Assembly: GCA_937927195.1 (NCBI GenBank)
Contig: CALBCY010000094.1
Coordinates: 16,117 to 80,116 of the forward strand
Reading direction: 5' to 3'
Source: an uncultured Chitinophagales bacterium
GTDB taxonomy: Bacteria; Bacteroidota; Bacteroidia; Chitinophagales; UBA2359
Length of the DNA stretch: 64,000 nt
Below are positions 1-7,874 of this stretch, piece after piece. How positions within the stretch are numbered: position 1 is the first letter of the stretch; each line of letters begins with the position of its first letter. The notes under the pieces were generated by a model. The model worked only from the letters and a program-made list of their open reading frames with translations. It had not been told where the DNA came from and ran no database searches. A program made the position numbers and the translations under genes.

Positions 1-548
1 AATTCATTATAAAACAAGGTTTGAATACTATTGGCGCTAAGAATTCTGTTGTCTTGAATTTCAGTAAATATAGAAGCAGATTGATAATCAATAATATGTT
101 TTAAGGCTTTAAAAGTTTTATTGCGGTAGACATTGGATGGATAATCACAAATTGAAAAATTACCGGTGCAGCTGAGTGGAATGATAGATTTGTCTAAGAT
201 ATTCACCATAAAATCTGTTAACTCCAATAGTTTCGATTTTATAATTCTTACCCTGCTTTGCATGATCGGTTTCCATTCATGATTGGCTAAATTTTCTTGA
301 ACGAATTCCAGGCAAGAGACATCTGGGCAAACAATGTAATCGTGATTGAAATGGTCATGGATGAATTTTTCCAAGACCATGCCTTCCAAGTTGAATCGGC
401 CAATTCGATTTAGCCATCGGCCACAGCATGTTTGATTTTGATTGTAAGAAACTTCGCATCCTTCCCGCTCCAAAATTTGTAATGTCCTGATTCCAATTTC
501 AGGAAAAAACAAATCAACGGAGCATGGAATGAATAGCGCTACTTTCAT
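1..548 (-). CDS. (Fe-S)-binding protein of the LutA/YkgE (CCG domain) family, 3' end outside window
   Basis: The reverse strand reads from an ATG at 548 through the window edge, so only about 182 N-terminal residues are visible. They begin MKVALFIPCSVD and include QTCCGRW near residue 41, the first cysteine-rich CCG signature of the family of small Fe-S subunits associated with lactate/glycolate oxidation (LutA, GlcF-like). A later stretch, PLSCTGNFSICDY, sits where the family has further cysteines but is diverged, so cluster content is uncertain. The gene starts 10 bases after the stop of the glutathione peroxidase gene, with GAGGTGAAACA just before the ATG as a likely ribosome binding site, so the two are probably cotranscribed. 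Family call is fairly safe; substrate is unknown because partner genes (LutB/LutC-like) would lie outside the window. Confidence 0.75.
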   Translation of the reverse strand, partial: MKVALFIPCSVDLFFPEIGIRTLQILEREGCEVSYNQNQTCCGRWLNRIGRFNLEGMVLEKFIHDHFNHDYIVCPDVSCLEFVQENLANHEWKPIMQSRVRIIKSKLLELTDFMVNILDKSIIPLSCTGNFSICDYPSNVYRNKTFKALKHIIDYQSASIFTEIQDNRILSANSIQTLFYNE

Positions 549-558
549 TGTTTCACCT

Positions 559-1053
559 CTATTTTGCCAATAATTTCTCTATCGCTTTGGCTATTTTCTT
601 TGAAGATGGTTTTGTGGTTGAAAGGTAATAATCGTAAACGTGCCCCTCTTTGTCAATCAGGTATTTTTGAAAATTCCATTTGGGTGAAATATTGACGCTC
701 CCATTCAGTTTCTTGCTAGAAAGAAATTGAAACAATTCACTGGCATCTTTGCCTTTTACAACTGTTTTTTCAAAAAGTGGAAATGTAACACCGTAATTGA
801 TTTCACAAAAACTTGTAATTTCATTGGCCTTTAAAGGCTCTTGTCCACCAAAATCATTTGATGGAAATCCCAAGACAGTAAATCCTTCCTCTTTGTATTT
901 TTGATACAGTTCTTCCAACTCCTTATATTGTGGCGTAAAACCACATTCAGATGCGGTATTTACAATTAAAATAACCTGATCTTTAAAGCTTGAAAGGTCT
1001 GTGTCCTGACCTTTAATATTTTTAACCTTAAATTGATGTATGCTTTTTTCCAT
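559..1053 (-). CDS. Glutathione peroxidase family protein (thiol peroxidase)
   Basis: Reduces peroxides in the cytoplasm, in bacteria usually with thioredoxin rather than glutathione as donor. The 164-residue protein has the family tetrad: peroxidatic Cys37 in NTASECGFT, Gln71 in FGGQEP, and Trp126-Asn127 in SPKWNF. Cys83 in SFCE is at the position of the resolving cysteine of thioredoxin-dependent members. There is no selenocysteine codon and no signal peptide. The open frame extends upstream to a TTG at 1074, but the ATG at 1053 (MEKSIHQF) gives the usual family length and is preferred. It is the first gene of a likely two-gene unit with the Fe-S protein that follows. Known of the family: thioredoxin dependence; inferred here from Cys83. 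Confidence 0.92.
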   Translation of the reverse strand: MEKSIHQFKVKNIKGQDTDLSSFKDQVILIVNTASECGFTPQYKELEELYQKYKEEGFTVLGFPSNDFGGQEPLKANEITSFCEINYGVTFPLFEKTVVKGKDASELFQFLSSKKLNGSVNISPKWNFQKYLIDKEGHVYDYYLSTTKPSSKKIAKAIEKLLAK

Positions 1054-1126
1054 TAATTGACGATATTTTATCAAAATTTAATAATTTTCACTCTCATAAT
1101 AAACCATTTTAAAGGTGAAAAGGTCA

Positions 1127-1134
1127 TAATTTTG
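1127..1134 (+). promoter_or_regulatory. Putative -7 promoter element (TAnnTTTG) of the rhodanese gene
   Basis: TAATTTTG matches the Bacteroidota -7 consensus TAnnTTTG, 34 bases before the ATG at 1169. No clear TTG is found 17-23 bases upstream, so this is a partial match only. Confidence 0.4.
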
Positions 1135-1168
1135 GGAAGTTTTTTTTAAAATAAAACATTTAATTCAA

Positions 1169-1684
1169 ATGAAGAATTTTTTAGTGTATATATTATTGGC
1201 AAGTAGCTGTTTAGCAATGTCTTGCCAAGCTCAGACAAAGGTTAAAAATCCTAGTTTCGCTTTGATGTTGAAAACATTACTTTCACATACGGTAGAGGAA
1301 GTCAATGTAAATGACTTGGAAAACCCTGAAGATTATATTTTGTTGGATGCTCGTGAAATGGAAGAGTTTGAAACAAGTCATATAGAAGGAGCAACATGGG
1401 TTGGATACGACGATTTTAATATGGATAGGGTAGCCGAGATCGCTAAAGACAAAAAAATATTGGTTTATTGCTCAGTTGGCTACAGAAGTGAAAAAGTAAG
1501 TGAGCAGTTACTCGATGCAGGTTTTGAAGATGTTGCCAATTTATATGGTGGAATATTTGAATGGGTCAATTCGGGCAATGAAGTTGTCGCAGATGAAGGA
1601 AAGCCAACAACCAAAGTTCATGCCTATGACAAAGTATGGGGCGTTTGGTTGGACATTCCTTATGAATACAAAATGTTTAAGTAA
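1169..1684 (+). CDS. Rhodanese-like domain lipoprotein
   Basis: A 171-residue exported protein with a single rhodanese domain. The N-terminus has a short signal peptide ending in LAMSC, so Cys19 may be lipidated (the lipobox is imperfect). The rhodanese fold spans about residues 43-140, with the CDC25-like beginning LLDAREMEEFETSHIEGA and the active-site loop YCSVGYRS, giving catalytic Cys101. Such domains transfer sulfane sulfur or act as sulfur carriers; the physiological acceptor is unknown. About 30 residues follow the domain and end in a tyrosine-rich tail. It stands alone: the gene before it is divergent, and the next gene starts 246 bases downstream beyond a heptanucleotide repeat block that begins 6 bases after this stop codon. 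Confidence 0.88.
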   Translation: MKNFLVYILLASSCLAMSCQAQTKVKNPSFALMLKTLLSHTVEEVNVNDLENPEDYILLDAREMEEFETSHIEGATWVGYDDFNMDRVAEIAKDKKILVYCSVGYRSEKVSEQLLDAGFEDVANLYGGIFEWVNSGNEVVADEGKPTTKVHAYDKVWGVWLDIPYEYKMFK

Positions 1685-1689
1685 GCTTT

Positions 1690-1915
1690 TTAAGGCTGAT
1701 GGCCTTTAGCTTTTGGCCTTTGGCAATTTGTTTTATTTATTTAATTTTGTTAAAATCAATTGCTTTTAAATAAACGCCAAAAGCTAAAGGCCAAAAGCCA
1801 ATAGCTTTTAAATCTTTGCCAATAGCTGTTACAAAAACGCCAAAAGCTAAAGGCCAAAAGCCAATAGCTGTTACAAAAAGGCCAAAAGCCAACAGCTTTT
1901 AAAAAAACGCCAATA
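1690..1915. repeat. Heptanucleotide repeat block, inverted halves
   Basis: The spacer between the rhodanese and thioredoxin-like genes is built from 7-base words kept in strict register. From 1690 to 1724 there are five units of the form NNTTRGC or close (TTAAGGC, TGATGGC, CTTTAGC, TTTTGGC, CTTTGGC). From 1776 to 1915 there are 20 consecutive heptads, mostly the complementary form (GCCAAAA, GCTAAAG, GCCAATA, GCTGTTA and so on). Bases 1701-1717 are perfectly complementary to 1776-1792 (17 bp), so a transcript can fold into a long hairpin that could end transcription of the rhodanese gene. Related blocks occur at 29537-29557, 33031-33071, 39066-39086 and 48142-48253. Confidence 0.9.
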
Positions 1916-1930
1916 GTTTAAAAATCAAAA

Positions 1931-3445
1931 ATGAGACCACTCGTATTTATAATATCATTACTATTCATTACTGCAGCATTAACCGCAGGGCCGTCATATA
2001 AGATCAAATTGAAAGTCGAGGGCTTTGAAGAGGAGCAACTCAAATTGGGTTATCATTATGGTTTGAAACAGTACATTCAGGATTCAACGATGGTCGATAA
2101 ATCTGGCTGGGCAACCTTCGAAGGAGATGAAGCTCTTAAACCAGGGATTTATTTTGCGATACTTGGAAAACAGGGCTATTTTGAATTTTTGGTGACGGAA
2201 GAGGATCAGGATTTTACCATAGAAACCAATGTCGAAAACTTAATCCAAGATGCGGAAGTAAAAAACTCTGAGGAGAATGAAGCTTTTTATGAATACATGA
2301 AATTTATTTCACAAAAGAAAAAAGAACTCGTCAAACTAAAGGAACAAGAGACAGAAGAAATCAGCGAAAAAGATAAAGAAGCGATAAATAAAAAAAGGTC
2401 AGAACTTGACAAGGAAGTCAAAAAATTTCAAGAGAAGTTTCAAAAAAAACGACCCAATGCTCGCTATACCAAGTATCTGAAATATGTGGAGGAACCTGAA
2501 ATTCCAGAATCTCCAAAATTGGCTGATGGGACAATAGATTCTACTTTTCGATTCAGGTATTACAAGGAACACTATTTTGATAACATTGACTTTTCAGATA
2601 AACTTATTGCTCGTTCCCCTTTGGTTCATACGAAGGTGAACCATTACATTGAAAAAATGACCCGCCCTATTCCAGATTCTGTCAATGTTTCCATCGATCA
2701 TGTTTTGAACTTGGCCAAGGACAATGAGGGGGTTTACCAATTCTTGACAGCCCACTTACTGAATACATACGCCAAATCAAAGATCATGGGAATGGACGCT
2801 GTCTATGTCCACATTGTTGACAATTATTATGCCGCAGGAGAAACGCCTTGGGTTGATTCAACTCAGTTGTTTAAAATTAAAAACAGAGCTGATTTGATTA
2901 GACCAAATCTAATTGGCAAGAAGGGCAGAAACTTTAAACTTAAAGATGCAGCCGGTACTTACCATACCTTGAGTAAAATCATCAGTCCCTATGTTGTTTT
3001 GTATTTTTGGGATCCAGATTGTGGGCATTGTAAAAAGTCTACTCCGAAAGTGATCGATTTCAATGAAAATTACAAAGACAAAGGTGTAAAAGTTATAGCA
3101 ATTTCCACAGAGCATGAAGAAGATAAGTGGAGAAAATACCTCGAAGACAATCCGACTGAAATATTGCATCTAGCAGATTTGGAATACAAATCCAATTTTA
3201 GAAGAGACTATGACATCAGTGGGACACCAAGAATATTCATCTTAGATGAAAATAAAATCATCAAAGCGAAACGAATTGGCGCAGATCAACTTCCTGGTTT
3301 CATGGACAGACTGCTGGCCAATGATAAAGCTGAAGAAAAGAAAAAAGAAAGCCAGACCAAAGAAAGCCAGGCCAAAGAAAGCCAGAGCAAAGAGAAAGAA
3401 GGAAATTCAAAAGTGAAGGAGAACCTTAAGTCGAACAATAAATAA
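1931..3445 (+). CDS. TlpA/thioredoxin-family protein with N-terminal DUF4369-like domain
   Basis: Exported thiol-disulfide oxidoreductase of 504 residues. A signal peptide (MRPLVFIISLLFITAALTAG) is followed by a beta-rich segment like DUF4369 (about 22-115), a highly charged helical stretch (about 120-170), a helical middle part of the DUF5106 kind, and a C-terminal thioredoxin fold (about 330-455). The active site is CGHC at residues 364-367 in WDPDCGHCKK, and the fold ends with the cis-Pro motif SGTPRIFI. Bacteroidota use such proteins in the periplasm for disulfide reduction or cytochrome maturation; the client is not shown. The last 35 residues are low complexity: three KESQ(T/A/S)-type repeats encoded by a 15-base tandem repeat near 3347-3391. 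No operon partner is evident. Confidence 0.88.
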   Translation: MRPLVFIISLLFITAALTAGPSYKIKLKVEGFEEEQLKLGYHYGLKQYIQDSTMVDKSGWATFEGDEALKPGIYFAILGKQGYFEFLVTEEDQDFTIETNVENLIQDAEVKNSEENEAFYEYMKFISQKKKELVKLKEQETEEISEKDKEAINKKRSELDKEVKKFQEKFQKKRPNARYTKYLKYVEEPEIPESPKLADGTIDSTFRFRYYKEHYFDNIDFSDKLIARSPLVHTKVNHYIEKMTRPIPDSVNVSIDHVLNLAKDNEGVYQFLTAHLLNTYAKSKIMGMDAVYVHIVDNYYAAGETPWVDSTQLFKIKNRADLIRPNLIGKKGRNFKLKDAAGTYHTLSKIISPYVVLYFWDPDCGHCKKSTPKVIDFNENYKDKGVKVIAISTEHEEDKWRKYLEDNPTEILHLADLEYKSNFRRDYDISGTPRIFILDENKIIKAKRIGADQLPGFMDRLLANDKAEEKKKESQTKESQAKESQSKEKEGNSKVKENLKSNNK

Positions 3446-3594
3446 GAGTGCCCGACTGTCGATTTCTTTTTTATTGAAATTTAGTAGGCGAGCATCAAAA
3501 TGACAATCCCTTTATGTTTGAGCCAATGCAATTTACGAGCCATAATTATTCCAGTTAATACAAAATTCAAGGGCTATCTCATGCCCTGAAATCC

Positions 3595-4902
3595 ATGGCC
3601 ATTTACCGAAATAAATTTCATTTCAGTCTTGAAATAGATTCCAAATTCAAGCAACAGTTAGCTGTTTGGGCCAATGGGTTTAAGTATTGTTCCGTCTTGG
3701 ACAGCAATGACAATGATCAAGACATTTATCAGTCTTTCGAATTTATTGTTGCTGTTTCCAATAGCAGTAATTGGAAACAAAAAAATAATGAATCTTTCGA
3801 TCAACTCAGGCGATTTTACGATAAAAAAAAGGATTGGCTGTTTGGCTTTCTCTCTTATGATTTGAAGAATGAAATTGAAGATCTTCAATCTAATAACCCA
3901 GATTCAGTTGGTTTTCCTGAAATGTTTTTCTTTCAGCCTGAAATACTTATTAGATACAAACACAATCAGCTGATTGTTGAATGCCCAATAGAAATTGATC
4001 CTTTAGAATTGAAGCGGGAAATTTTACAAATAAAAATACCAGCCTTCAAGGAATTGGCTAAAAATGCCGATTTGAAAAGGAAACTTTCCAAGAAGCAATA
4101 CCTAAAAAAAATAAAACAAATTCTAGAGGAGATAAAGAGGGGAGAGGTGTATGAACTGAATATGTGCCAGGAGTTTTATGTTGAAAACTTGAAAATCGAT
4201 CCGCTCAATAGTTATTTGAGATTGCAGGAAGTTTCACCAGCACCTTTTGCTTGTTTTTTTAAAATGAATGAGCATTATTTGATCTGCTCCAGCCCTGAGC
4301 GTTTCATGAAAAAACATGGGCAACAGTTAATTTCACAACCAATAAAAGGAACTATTCATCGAGGAGAAAATTTGAGAGCAGACAAACGATTGAAGAAGCA
4401 ATTGTTGAATGATCCGAAGGAGCGCTCAGAAAATGTGATGATCGTTGATTTGGTAAGAAATGATTTGACGCGCAGCTCTGAGTATGGTAGTATAGAAGTT
4501 GCAGAACTTTTTGGAATTTACTCATTTAAATACGTTCATCAGATGATCTCTACGGTCAGTTCCAAATTGCGCAGTGATGTTCATTTCATCGATGCGATTA
4601 AAAACACCTTCCCAATGGGATCGATGACTGGCTGTCCCAAAATAAGAGCGATGGAACTGATTGAGCACTACGAAGAGAGTAAAAGAGGCTTGTACAGCGG
4701 AGCAGTTGGCTATCTCTGCCCTCAAGAGGATTTTGATTTCAATGTGGTTATCCGAAGCCTACTTTACAACAAAAAAAGTAAATACCTTTCATTCCAAATT
4801 GGTGGTGCCATAACGATAGATTCTGATCCTGAAAAGGAATACGAAGAATGCCTGCTTAAAGCGAAAGGAATCTTAAAGGCCTTTACCAATGATCCTGCTT
4901 GA
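3595..4902 (+). CDS. pabB: Aminodeoxychorismate synthase component I (para-aminobenzoate synthase, chorismate-binding subunit)
   Basis: Converts chorismate plus ammonia to 4-amino-4-deoxychorismate, the first committed step to p-aminobenzoate and folate. The 435-residue protein has the chorismate-binding domain in its C-terminal two thirds: GEVYELNMCQEF, then SQPIKGTIHRG, RSENVMIVDLVRNDL and FPMGSMTGCPKIRAME (339 onward). The PIKGT motif (Lys251) distinguishes PabB from anthranilate synthase TrpE, which normally has PIAGT; the lysine is the known nucleophile of PabB. The N-terminal 110 residues are diverged. Neither pabA (glutaminase) nor pabC lies next to it, so ammonia supply must come from a gene elsewhere; the class IV aminotransferases at 9.6 and 26.7 kb are not clearly PabC. 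Confidence 0.88.
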   Translation: MAIYRNKFHFSLEIDSKFKQQLAVWANGFKYCSVLDSNDNDQDIYQSFEFIVAVSNSSNWKQKNNESFDQLRRFYDKKKDWLFGFLSYDLKNEIEDLQSNNPDSVGFPEMFFFQPEILIRYKHNQLIVECPIEIDPLELKREILQIKIPAFKELAKNADLKRKLSKKQYLKKIKQILEEIKRGEVYELNMCQEFYVENLKIDPLNSYLRLQEVSPAPFACFFKMNEHYLICSSPERFMKKHGQQLISQPIKGTIHRGENLRADKRLKKQLLNDPKERSENVMIVDLVRNDLTRSSEYGSIEVAELFGIYSFKYVHQMISTVSSKLRSDVHFIDAIKNTFPMGSMTGCPKIRAMELIEHYEESKRGLYSGAVGYLCPQEDFDFNVVIRSLLYNKKSKYLSFQIGGAITIDSDPEKEYEECLLKAKGILKAFTNDPA

Positions 4903-5109
4903 GAGTTAACCTGCTTGAAAGACCCAGTCCATTCCACAAAACTCCATTCCACTCAAGGTCCCCAATTCAATTTTTTATTAAAGGATCTTGTTGAATGCCC
5001 AAATCCTTCTGAACATCAATAAGCGGCTTGAAATCTATGAAAAATAGGGACTTGTGCTTATTCTTTTTTTATTTCTTTTAATTTTTTACCCTATTGGAAA
5101 ACTTTTTTC

Positions 5110-5155
5110 TGGAACGAGCGTTCTGTTATTGATTGTTTTTGGAACGATCGTTCTA
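5110..5155. promoter_or_regulatory. Two palindromic operators, probably for the TetR regulator at 5992
   Basis: Two near-identical palindromes, GGAACGAGCGTTCT (5111-5124) and GGAACGATCGTTCT (5141-5154), lie 35-80 bases before the dehydrogenase start. Their centres are 30 bases apart, close to three helical turns, so two dimers could bind the same face of the DNA. Length and symmetry are typical for TetR-family sites, and a TetR gene follows two genes downstream. Assignment to that regulator is inference. Confidence 0.72.
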
Positions 5156-5188
5156 AAACGGATTTTATTAACAATAAATAAATGATAA

Positions 5189-5938
5189 ATGAGTAAGTTA
5201 AATGGAAAAGTAGCAATTGTAACAGGTGCAACCAGTGGAATGGGATTGGACACAGCAAAATTGTTTTTGGAAGAAGGGGCCAAAGTTGTTTTGACAGGAA
5301 GGACGCTGGAAAAGCTGAAAGCCATAGAGGATCAACTAAGTGGAGATTATCTATTGCAGCCTGCAGAGGCCTCAAGTATTGAAGCCAGTAAAGAATTGAT
5401 CCAAAAAACGGTCAATCATTTTGGTAAAATTGATGTCCTGTTCTTAAATGCTGGAATTTTTAGATTGGAAGGAATTGGCGGCTTGACGGAGGAAATATTT
5501 GATGAAGTCTACGCGGTGAATGTAAAAGGACCACTTTTTACTGTCAATGAAGCCAGTTCGTCTTTGAATGAAGGAGCGAGTGTAATTTTTAACACCTCCA
5601 TAACGAATGTAAAAGGTTTTCCTGCCATGGCTGCTTATGCCTCTAGCAAGGCAGCCCTCCGTTCCATCACAAAAACTTTGGCAGCAGAGCTCGGTGGACG
5701 TGGAATCAGAGTCAATTCACTAAGTCCTGGTCCTATCAACACCCCAATTTATGGGAAACACAATGTTGATCAACAGCAAATTGATGACATGGCTGGATCA
5801 TTTCCTTCCATGGTACCACTTGGCCGATTTGGAGAAGGAAAAGAAGTTGCCTCTGTTGCCCTGTTTTTGGCCTCTGAGGATGCTTCTTACATTACTGGTG
5901 CGGAAATTCCGGTGGATGGAGGTTTTGCACAAGTCTAA
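5189..5938 (+). CDS. Short-chain dehydrogenase/reductase (SDR), classical type
   Basis: A 249-residue NAD(P)-dependent oxidoreductase. The cofactor motif TGATSGMG is at residues 12-19, the NAG motif is in FLNAGIF, and the catalytic triad is Ser137 (NTSIT), Tyr150 and Lys154 (YASSK). The C-terminus ITGAEIPVDGGF is typical of classical SDRs. An arginine after the second strand (TGRT) favours NADP(H). The substrate cannot be read from the sequence. The gene is preceded by two GGAACGANCGTTCT palindromes and followed, after a hairpin, by a TetR-family gene 53 bases downstream. The arrangement suggests an inducible SDR repressed by that regulator, perhaps for a reactive carbonyl or quinone compound, as for similar TetR-SDR pairs; the inducer is unknown. 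Confidence 0.9.
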   Translation: MSKLNGKVAIVTGATSGMGLDTAKLFLEEGAKVVLTGRTLEKLKAIEDQLSGDYLLQPAEASSIEASKELIQKTVNHFGKIDVLFLNAGIFRLEGIGGLTEEIFDEVYAVNVKGPLFTVNEASSSLNEGASVIFNTSITNVKGFPAMAAYASSKAALRSITKTLAAELGGRGIRVNSLSPGPINTPIYGKHNVDQQQIDDMAGSFPSMVPLGRFGEGKEVASVALFLASEDASYITGAEIPVDGGFAQV

Positions 5939-5946
5939 TTAAACAA

Positions 5947-5984
5947 AAAGATATGTCGAATACTAAAAAGTTCGGCATATCTTT
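5947..5984 (+). terminator. Hairpin between SDR and TetR genes
   Basis: AAAGATATGTCGAA (5947-5960) pairs with TTCGGCATATCTTT (5971-5984) over 14 bp with one U-G pair and a 10-base loop. No long T-tract follows and the TetR start is only 8 bases beyond, so it may reduce read-through or act on TetR translation rather than fully terminate. Confidence 0.6.
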
Positions 5985-5991
5985 ATAAACT

Positions 5992-6585
5992 ATGGCACGT
6001 ACCAAAGAATTCAACAAGGCCGAAATCTTGGAAAAAGCAAAACAGTTGTTTTGGAAACAGGGATTTCACGCGACTTCTATTCAGAATTTAGTGGACCATT
6101 TGGGAATTAACAGAGCAAGTATCTACGATACATTTGGAGGAAAAAATGAATTATACGAAGCTGCCTTTTTAGCATACAGAGAAGAAAATTTGACTTTTAT
6201 GCAACAGCGATTGTCAAAATTTGATTCAGTAAAGAAAGCCCTTAAAAGTCTATTCAGAGAAATTATAAAAATAGCAATAGACGATAAGGACCGAAAGGGT
6301 TGTTTTGTTATCAACTGTACAACGGAATATTTGCCAAAGCATGAAAGTATATTGGTGGAATTGGTTTCTAATAAAGGAGCTTTTCAAGAAATCATTTCTA
6401 AAAGTCTTCAAGAGGGCAAAAGTAAGGGTGAAATAGATTCCAAATTAAACATTAAAGATACTTCCGCTTATTTGTTTAGTTTATTAAGTGGTTTGCAAAT
6501 CTCTGCAAAAGTGAAATCCAACAAAACGGAATTGTTTAAATCTATAGATATGGGAATGAAAGTTTTAGATTTGGAACAGCACTAA
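5992..6585 (+). CDS. TetR/AcrR family transcriptional regulator
   Basis: A 197-residue repressor-type protein. The helix-turn-helix domain occupies about residues 1-60: MARTKEFNKAEILEKA, then QNLVDHLGINRASIYDTFGGKNELY, a strong match to the TetR N-terminal domain of the subgroup beginning MARTKEF. The C-terminal ligand-binding and dimerisation part (60-197) is diverged and includes Cys residues in DRKGCFVINCT that might sense an electrophile (speculation). It is downstream of the SDR gene and probably shares its promoter, where two palindromic sites lie, suggesting autoregulation. Its last codons overlap by 4 bases the convergent transglutaminase-like gene. The DNA target is inferred, not shown. 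Confidence 0.92.
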   Translation: MARTKEFNKAEILEKAKQLFWKQGFHATSIQNLVDHLGINRASIYDTFGGKNELYEAAFLAYREENLTFMQQRLSKFDSVKKALKSLFREIIKIAIDDKDRKGCFVINCTTEYLPKHESILVELVSNKGAFQEIISKSLQEGKSKGEIDSKLNIKDTSAYLFSLLSGLQISAKVKSNKTELFKSIDMGMKVLDLEQH

Positions 6586-7493
6586 AATACATGTTCTTCC
6601 AAAATTTTCTTAAGCTGTTTCAACTCTTGAACAGTCTCTTTTTGGCCATTCTGAATGACCGCATAATCCAAAATGCATTTCACTAAAAGCCCAATGGTTT
6701 CTACATTATTAAGTGGAGTAAGCGACTCAATTCCAAGGGGACTTTTTCTGTTGTTAAAAAAGCGTCTTTTTACATCCTTGTAATTAAGAATGGCACCATT
6801 TCTGGAAATGTCAATATAGAATAAAATATCGCTTTCTACCTCTGGTCTGGTTAACATTGGTAAATCTGAATCGCTGCGGTCTATATAACGATCGAAAAAA
6901 GCGAAAAGGCATTTGTCGTTTGGAACCCGGATCATATAAATCGGCAGATCAAGGTTGCAGGTTAAAATTGCATAGAGCATCGCAATATTAATTACTTCTC
7001 CTTTTTTATCCAAAAACAAATTGTTCGGGAAGTAGTTATTGATACTCTGCTTTTCTTTGTTCACGACTTTGAATCCATAATCGCTAAATATAATTTGATT
7101 GATTTTTTTGGTGATTTTAAGAGGTGTGGTCTCTCCTTCAATGGCAAAATCGATGTCTTTGACAATGTTTTTAAAACTAAACTCTAACATGTCAATGTTC
7201 AAATCTTGAAATTGATAGGAACAAATCAAAGTCAGGCCTTTCAAAAGATTTTCACTTTCGAATTCTGCCCAATGTTCCAATTCGTAAGCAATATGATTGA
7301 AATGAATGGCGTGTTTTAATTCTGCTATTCTGGTAAGAATCAGTTCATTGTCTGATTCATCTCCCAAGTCATATAACTCAGGTAAGATTTCAGAACCGTA
7401 GGAGAGTATTTTAGATCTTATTTGGGCATAAACATCCTTGTCTGGATCTTCGAGAAGATATAATAAGGCATCAACTTCAGTACATAGCAACAT
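6582..7493 (-). CDS. SirB1/transglutaminase-like family protein (Transglut_core2)
   Basis: A 303-residue cytoplasmic protein without signal peptide. Residues about 120-260 contain the pattern of the SirB1-type transglutaminase-like domain: INQIIFSDYGF, then NNYFPNNLFLDKKGEVINIAMLY and LDLPIYMIRVPNDKCLFAFFD. In this family the segment around the GIPISL-like motif usually has no catalytic cysteine, and here too the position is VINIAM, so an enzymatic role is doubtful. N-terminal 100 residues are helical. It is convergent with the TetR gene (4-base overlap) and not in an obvious operon. Function is unknown; the family call rests on pattern similarity. Confidence 0.7.
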   Translation of the reverse strand: MLLCTEVDALLYLLEDPDKDVYAQIRSKILSYGSEILPELYDLGDESDNELILTRIAELKHAIHFNHIAYELEHWAEFESENLLKGLTLICSYQFQDLNIDMLEFSFKNIVKDIDFAIEGETTPLKITKKINQIIFSDYGFKVVNKEKQSINNYFPNNLFLDKKGEVINIAMLYAILTCNLDLPIYMIRVPNDKCLFAFFDRYIDRSDSDLPMLTRPEVESDILFYIDISRNGAILNYKDVKRRFFNNRKSPLGIESLTPLNNVETIGLLVKCILDYAVIQNGQKETVQELKQLKKILEEHVF

Positions 7494-7874
7494 GAAAAAA
7501 CTGGTTTTAGTTAGATTCTAAGCTTCCTCAAATTGTTCTTCATAACAAGAAAGAAATAAATAAAAAATGTAGTGATTTTGACTCTTTTCAAGCTATAATT
7601 AAATATAAGAAATCTAAGAGAGATTTTAAAAGAAACAATAAATTATGTTTTATTTAATTCATCAATTCTAGAATAACTCGGCGATTTGGGATTGCTTACT
7701 AAAACTGAAACGAAATTTTCATGAAAAGAATTTCACAAATTGATTTTTTTTTTAAATATTTGAAATATTTCAAATTCAGAACCTTCAATCAAGGGCTCAA
7801 CAACAGGTCTAATTTGGTTAACATTCTATTTATGAAATGCACCAGCAAACTGAATAATTATTCAGTTGGGTATC
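7494..7874. other. Intergenic region, no gene recognised
   Basis: AT-rich spacer between two minus-strand genes. It contains a perfect 16-base palindrome TTTGAAATATTTCAAA at 7759-7774. A 77-codon open frame on the plus strand that runs into the helicase gene looks like chance. Presumably it holds the promoter of the transglutaminase-like gene and the 3' region of the helicase gene. Confidence 0.5.
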
